A DNA stretch of 16,153 nucleotides from assembly GCA_013695245.1 (NCBI GenBank), contig JACDAW010000116.1, positions 1 through 16,153 of the forward strand. Reading direction: 5' to 3'. A program made the translations under genes and the position numbers. Of this stretch, positions 12,648-16,153 are shown one piece after another. Within the stretch, counting starts at the first letter, position 1, and each line of letters opens with the position of its first letter. The notes beneath the pieces are model-generated. The model did not search any database. It had not been told where the DNA came from and saw only the letters and a program-made list of their open reading frames with translations. The DNA comes from Pyrinomonadaceae bacterium. GTDB taxonomy: Bacteria > Acidobacteriota > Blastocatellia > Pyrinomonadales > Pyrinomonadaceae.

Positions 12648-12714
12648 AGCCGTCAGCTTTCGGATATCAGCAAACAGCAGGTTTGATTAGGTTGAAAGCT
12701 GATTGCTGAGAACA
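12648..12714. repeat. Heptad-phased inverted repeat, AGCTTTC family (D)
   Basis: Left heptads are AGCCGTC, AGCTTTC, GGATATC, AGCAAAC, AGCAGGT (12648-12682). The shorter right arm has GAAAGCT, GATTGCT, GAGAACA (12694-12714). AGCTTTC (12655-12661) pairs with GAAAGCT (12694-12700). CAAAC-AGCAG-GTTTG (12671-12685) is a small inner hairpin. It starts right after the terminator T-tract and ends 6 nt before the chosen obgE start codon. Confidence 0.65.
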
Positions 12715-12720
12715 AGAATC

Positions 12721-13764
12721 TTGTTTATTGATCGAGCAAAAATTTATGTTCGCGGCGGGCACGGCGGCAACGGCGTGACAGCCTTTCGGCGTGAGAAATT
12801 TGTGCCGCGTGGCGGCCCTTCTGGCGGCGACGGCGGGCGCGGCGGCGACGTGTGGCTTGAAGCCGATGTGTCGCTCAATACGCTTTTGCACCTTCGCTAC
12901 AACCCCGAACACACGGCCGCGCGCGGCCGTCACGGCGAGGGTTCAAATCGTTCGGGGCGCGAAGGGGAAGATACACTTGTGCGTGTGCCAATCGGGACAC
13001 AAGTGTTCCATGCCGAAACAAACGATTTGTTGTGCGATCTAAAAGAAGATGGCGCGCGGTGGTTAGCGGCGCGCGGCGGGCGCGGCGGATTCGGAAACTC
13101 TCACTTTACAACTTCGACCAACCGCGCGCCGCGCTATCATCAAGAAGGAAGCGCGGGCGAAGAACTTGAGTTACAACTTGAACTGAAACTTCTCGCCGAT
13201 GTCGCCCTCGTCGGCTTTCCGAACGCCGGAAAATCAACTTTGATTTCGACGATCTCCGCCGCCAAACCCAAGATCGCCGATTACCCTTTTACAACGCTTG
13301 AGCCGAACTTAGGCGTTGTTGACGTGGGCGACTTTCGCACGTTCGTCGCCGCCGACATTCCCGGACTCATCGAAGGCGCGCACACAGGAGCGGGATTGGG
13401 AGATAAATTCTTGCGGCACGTTGAGCGCACGAAGTTGTTGCTTCATCTCGTTGACGTTTCTTCCGCGCAAGGGCGCGACCCCATCAGTGATTACGAAATC
13501 ATCAACCGCGAGTTAGAGGCTTACAACGCGGAGCTGGCGGAGCGACCGCAGATCGTTGTGGCGACAAAAATTGACGCACTTGATGAGCCGGAGCGATTGG
13601 AGAGTTTGCGACGACTGGCGAATAAGGACGGTAAACCTTTTTATGCGATCTCGGCGGCGGCGAATCAGGGTGTGCGCGAACTCGTCTTCGCCGTTGTTGC
13701 AAAGCTTGATGAGATCGGCGCGATAGAAATTAGAAGCGTTCAGACAAGCGAGGCTGTGGTTTAA
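12721..13764 (+). CDS. obgE: GTPase Obg/CgtA, ribosome assembly
   Basis: Obg is a GTPase that binds the 50S particle and links assembly to nucleotide status. I chose TTG at 12721 because it gives MFIDRAKIYVRGGHGGNG, matching the family start MFVDEVKIYVKAGDGG. A TTG six codons earlier lies inside repeat D. The glycine-rich Obg domain has FRREKFVPRGGPSGGDGGRGGDV and RGGRGGFGNSHF. The G domain has G1 GFPNAGKST (165-173), DYPFTTLEPNLGVV (switch I), G3 DIPGLIEGAHTGAGLG, G4 TKID (282-285) and G5 SAAA. It ends at 347 aa, so it lacks the C-terminal OCT domain of Bacillus Obg. The usual rplU-rpmA-obg order is kept. No strong Shine-Dalgarno is seen. Confidence 0.95.
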   Translation: MFIDRAKIYVRGGHGGNGVTAFRREKFVPRGGPSGGDGGRGGDVWLEADVSLNTLLHLRYNPEHTAARGRHGEGSNRSGREGEDTLVRVPIGTQVFHAETNDLLCDLKEDGARWLAARGGRGGFGNSHFTTSTNRAPRYHQEGSAGEELELQLELKLLADVALVGFPNAGKSTLISTISAAKPKIADYPFTTLEPNLGVVDVGDFRTFVAADIPGLIEGAHTGAGLGDKFLRHVERTKLLLHLVDVSSAQGRDPISDYEIINRELEAYNAELAERPQIVVATKIDALDEPERLESLRRLANKDGKPFYAISAAANQGVRELVFAVVAKLDEIGAIEIRSVQTSEAVV

Positions 13765-13830
13765 GTCTTAGCGACGAACTTTGTTTACTGCGGAGTGGTT
13801 TATTGAAAACGTTTCGTTGATGATTAAAGT

Positions 13831-14544
13831 ATGAAACGGCGGGTAGCTTTGTATGGCGGGACATTTGATCCGGTGCATCTCGGTCATCTCGCGGTGGCGG
13901 AAAGTCTGGCGCGTTTGTTCCGGCTGGATGAGGTTTTATTTGTTCCCGCGCGCGTCGCGCCGCACAAACGCGACGCTCCTCCAGCATCAGCTTTTCATCG
14001 CCATGCGATGCTCGCTTTGGCTACCGAGACAGAAGAACGCTTCCGAATTTCGACGGCGGAGATCGAAAACGACAAATTGCATTACACGATTGACACGCTT
14101 GCGTTTTTCCGCCGCGCGCTGAAAGATTCCGCACAGTTGTTTTTCGTGATGGGCGCGGATTCTTGGCGCGACATCACGACGTGGAAGGATTGGGAGCGCG
14201 TGCTTACAAGCGCAAATCACCTCGTATTCACACGTCCCGGTTACGATTTCGACGATGTACATATTACTCGCGCCGCGCGCGACAGAATAGTTGATCTGCG
14301 CGGAGCGAGCCGAGAGGCGATTGAAGAGGTTCTTGAGCATGGAGATCAAGAGAGGATTTTCTGGACTGATGCGGTGATGAAAAACGTTTCATCAACTGAA
14401 ATACGTCGTTTGGCGCAGGGCGGGCAAACGAATTTTGATAACTTGGTTCCACCTTCGGTGGCGAATTACATCAAGAAGTACAAGCTTTACACGAACGAGC
14501 ATGAAACAGAATTTACCAATGCCGGAAAACACCAAGCTCACTAA
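13831..14544 (+). CDS. nadD: Nicotinate-nucleotide adenylyltransferase
   Basis: NadD joins ATP and nicotinate mononucleotide to give deamido-NAD, the penultimate step of NAD synthesis. The nucleotidyltransferase motif is YGGTFDPVHLGHL (8-20), with the two catalytic His of HLGH. RVAPHKRDAPPAS, MGADSWRDITTWKDWERVL (107-125) and the closing motif NVSSTEIRR (185-193) are also diagnostic. Length is 237 aa, slightly longer than ~190-215 because of a polar C-terminal tail that overlaps the next gene. The ATG has only a weak purine stretch upstream. It is followed by rsfS in an overlapping frame, the common nadD-rsfS pairing. Confidence 0.96.
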   Translation: MKRRVALYGGTFDPVHLGHLAVAESLARLFRLDEVLFVPARVAPHKRDAPPASAFHRHAMLALATETEERFRISTAEIENDKLHYTIDTLAFFRRALKDSAQLFFVMGADSWRDITTWKDWERVLTSANHLVFTRPGYDFDDVHITRAARDRIVDLRGASREAIEEVLEHGDQERIFWTDAVMKNVSSTEIRRLAQGGQTNFDNLVPPSVANYIKKYKLYTNEHETEFTNAGKHQAH

Positions 14545-15001
14545 CGCATCAAGCGCCGCGAAAAGCGCGACGCGCAAGCCTGCGACGGACGCTGGCAGTG
14601 AGACGACGAGCGCAACCGAACTTGACGCGCGAATGATCACCGCCATTCAAGCCGCCGCCGATAAGAAGGCGATTGACCCATTGATGCTTGATTTGCGCCC
14701 CATTGCCAACTTCACCGATTTCTTCCTTATCACGAGCGGCGCAAACATCCGTCAGGTGCAAGCGATTGCCGATGAGATCGTCGAGCGTCTGAAGCGTAGT
14801 GGCAACGCGGCGCAGCGCGTCGAGGGCTACGCAGGGGGCGAGTGGGTGTTGGTTGATTACGGCGATTTTGTGGTTCATATCTTTGAAGACAAGGCGCGCC
14901 ATTTCTACGATCTCGAAAGACTGTGGCGCGAGGCGGCGCGCGTTGAACTAAAGCCCGAATACTTAAACGATGATCGAGGTTTTACCAGAGACGAATCGTA
15001 A
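14501..15001 (+). CDS. rsfS: Ribosomal silencing factor RsfS, extended N-terminus
   Basis: RsfS binds L14 on the large subunit and blocks 30S joining when nutrients are short. The domain runs from about residue 40: LDARMITAIQAAADKKAIDPLMLDLRPIANFTDFFLITSGANIRQVQAIADEIVERLK, then RVEGYAGGEWVLVDYGDFVVHIFEDKARHFYDLERLW. Before it are about 39 Ser/Thr/Ala/Lys-rich residues, so the protein has 166 aa versus ~105-130 usual. Start choice is uncertain. ATG at 14501 overlaps nadD by 44 nt, ATG at 14519 by 26 nt, and an ATG at 14435 would lie deep in nadD. None has a good Shine-Dalgarno, and coupling to nadD is likely. The 3' end overlaps the next gene by 32 nt. Confidence 0.93.
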   Translation: MKQNLPMPENTKLTNASSAAKSATRKPATDAGSETTSATELDARMITAIQAAADKKAIDPLMLDLRPIANFTDFFLITSGANIRQVQAIADEIVERLKRSGNAAQRVEGYAGGEWVLVDYGDFVVHIFEDKARHFYDLERLWREAARVELKPEYLNDDRGFTRDES

Positions 15002-15926
15002 GATCGAGATCGTTGCGCGGTCGGCCGCGATGCGCGAATGTTTGCGACTCGCGGGGCGCGTGGCGGAAACAAACGCGGGCGTGCTGATCACGGGTGAATC
15101 CGGCGCGGGAAAGGACAAACTCGCCCGCTTCATTCATCACCATTCAGCGCGGCGGGATGCCGCTTTCGTTCAAATAGATTGCGCCGCGCTGCCCGCTGAA
15201 TTGATCGAAGCCGAGCTTTTCGGTTACGAACGTGGAGCTTTCACGGGCGCGATGGCGGCAAAGCCCGGACGCTTTGAGTCGGCGCACAAGGGAACGCTCG
15301 TTCTTGACGAAATCGCGTATCTGCCAATCGAAAGTCAGGCGAAGCTTTTGCGCGTGATCGAACGCGGGGAGTTTGAGCGACTGGGCGCGCGGCGCACGAT
15401 TCGTCTTGACGCGCGACTCGTCGCCCTGACAAATGTTGATCTGGAAGCGGCAATCGAAAGAGGCGCTTTTCGCCACGATCTTTTCTATCGCTTAAATGTC
15501 GTGCGTATTCACGTGCCGCCGTTGCGCGAACGCGTGGAAGATGTTCGATTTTTAGCCGAAGAGTTTTTACGCCACCTTGCAGCGAAGCATGGGCGAACTG
15601 CATCGAAGTTTGCTCCAGAGGCGCTGGCCGTGCTCGCCGATTACGATTTTCCGGGAAATGTGCGCGAGTTGGCAAACATTGTGGAGCGCGCTGTAGTTGT
15701 TGCCGAGGGCGAACGGGTAGAAGAAAAAGATTTGCCGCAGAATGTTCGCGCCGCCGTGAAAGCAAACGCCAGACAAGGGCGACAAACACTTGTCGAGCTC
15801 GAAGCCGATTACATCACGGAAACTCTCGCATGGGTTCGAGGAAACAAATCGGAGGCGGCGCGGCTGCTCGGCATCAGTCGCAAGAATCTCTACGAAAAGA
15901 TTAAACGCTACCGGATCGAGGTTTGA
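14970..15926 (+). CDS. Sigma54-interacting AAA+ transcriptional activator without receiver domain
   Basis: The 318-aa protein is an NtrC-family AAA+ domain plus a Fis-type helix-turn-helix. Walker A is GESGAGKD (42-49; most relatives have GESGTGKE). The sigma54-contacting loop GAFTGA is intact (89-94), and Walker B is GTLVLDEI (108-115). The arginine-finger region is FRHDLFYRLN (167-176), and sensor II is FPGNVREL (227-234). The DNA-binding end is GNKSEAARLLGISRKNLYEKIKRY (291-314). Only about 20 residues precede the AAA+ domain, so there is no receiver, GAF or PAS module; this resembles PspF. It overlaps rsfS by 32 nt and precedes rlmH by 6 nt. Its target promoters are unknown, and no clear -24/-12 site is seen in the window. 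Confidence 0.92.
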   Translation: MIEVLPETNRKIEIVARSAAMRECLRLAGRVAETNAGVLITGESGAGKDKLARFIHHHSARRDAAFVQIDCAALPAELIEAELFGYERGAFTGAMAAKPGRFESAHKGTLVLDEIAYLPIESQAKLLRVIERGEFERLGARRTIRLDARLVALTNVDLEAAIERGAFRHDLFYRLNVVRIHVPPLRERVEDVRFLAEEFLRHLAAKHGRTASKFAPEALAVLADYDFPGNVRELANIVERAVVVAEGERVEEKDLPQNVRAAVKANARQGRQTLVELEADYITETLAWVRGNKSEAARLLGISRKNLYEKIKRYRIEV

Positions 15927-15932
15927 AACCGA

Positions 15933-16153
15933 ATGCACTTGCGTCTCATCTGGGTGGGACGAACGCGAAGCGAGCCGTTGCGCGTGCTGGTTGAGGATTA
16001 CTTGAAGAGGCTAGCGCGTTTCGGGCGCTGTGAAATAACGGAACTGCGAGAAGCGACGAACGGCGGCGACCGGAAGGCGATTCTTGAAACGGAGGGCAAG
16101 CGAATCATCGAGGCTTTGCGTCCTGATTCGTTCGTCGTCTTGCTTGAGCGCGA
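15933..16153 (+). CDS. rlmH: 23S rRNA pseudouridine-1915 N3-methyltransferase RlmH, 3'-truncated by window end
   Basis: RlmH is a SPOUT-class enzyme that methylates pseudouridine 1915 in helix 69 of 23S rRNA on assembled ribosomes. The visible 73 codons read MHLRLIWVGRTRSEPLRVLVEDYLKRLARFG, then CEITELREA, KAILETEGKRIIEAL and SFVVLLER. This follows the family pattern MKLxLxxVGxxxxxxxxxxxxEYxxRLxxxxxxELxEI, with the acidic LD/LE segment after the second strand. The SAM-binding trefoil knot lies beyond the window. GAGG 11 nt upstream, inside the end of the AAA+ gene, may serve as Shine-Dalgarno. The assignment is also supported by the rsfS neighbourhood. Confidence 0.9.
   Translation, partial: MHLRLIWVGRTRSEPLRVLVEDYLKRLARFGRCEITELREATNGGDRKAILETEGKRIIEALRPDSFVVLLER

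Noticed and set aside
12703..12720. Upstream TTG start for obgE
   Set aside because: It lies within repeat D and adds six residues before the conserved family start; TTG at 12721 fits better.
15241..15789. 182-residue minus-strand frame opposite the AAA+ gene
   Set aside because: It is fully antisense to a clear AAA+ coding region with low-complexity Arg-rich content.

Overview
The window is a single-strand run of housekeeping genes, all on the + strand. It is the distal part of a bacterial spc/alpha ribosomal-protein operon followed by acetyl-CoA carboxylase and ribosome-assembly genes. Gene order, the long low-complexity tails on several ribosomal proteins, and a sigma54-type AAA+ gene between rsfS and rlmH suggest a Gram-negative, moderately GC-rich bacterium. 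Acidobacteriota (Blastocatellia-like) is my best guess. That placement is inference from memory of gene neighbourhoods, not a search result.

Layout. 1-9498: rplF (3' part), rplR, rpsE, rpmD, rplO, secY, adk, map, rpmJ, rpsM, rpsK, rpsD, rpoA, rplQ. This is the classical order except that infA is missing between map and rpmJ. 9499-9693 holds inverted repeats that may end the operon. 9694-11816: accB-accC (biotin carrier and biotin carboxylase). 11831-12564: a good sigma70-like promoter, then rplU-rpmA, followed by a probable terminator. 12721-16153: obgE, nadD, rsfS, an AAA+ activator with an intact GAFTGA loop but no receiver domain, and rlmH (cut by the window end). nadD/rsfS/AAA+ overlap one another and look translationally coupled.

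How the genes work together: the products build both ribosomal subunits, make the RNA polymerase alpha subunit, insert membrane proteins (SecY), remove initiator methionine (Map), balance adenine nucleotides (Adk), start fatty-acid synthesis (AccBC), make NAD (NadD), and mature or silence the large subunit (ObgE, RsfS, RlmH).

The most unusual content is between the genes. At least seven intergenic gaps carry degenerate tandem 7-nt repeats. Most are arranged as two facing arms that can fold into a hairpin. There are four different heptad vocabularies (ATTTTTG-like, CAGGAGT-like, GAAGGAT-like, AGCTTTC-like) with one shared architecture. Two copies (secY-adk and rpoA-rplQ) also share a conserved core between the arms. 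A separate 99-bp element with perfect 16-bp inverted ends sits before secY. Several repeats end directly at start codons that lack a Shine-Dalgarno sequence. No tRNA, rRNA, CRISPR array, transposase or minus-strand gene is supported.
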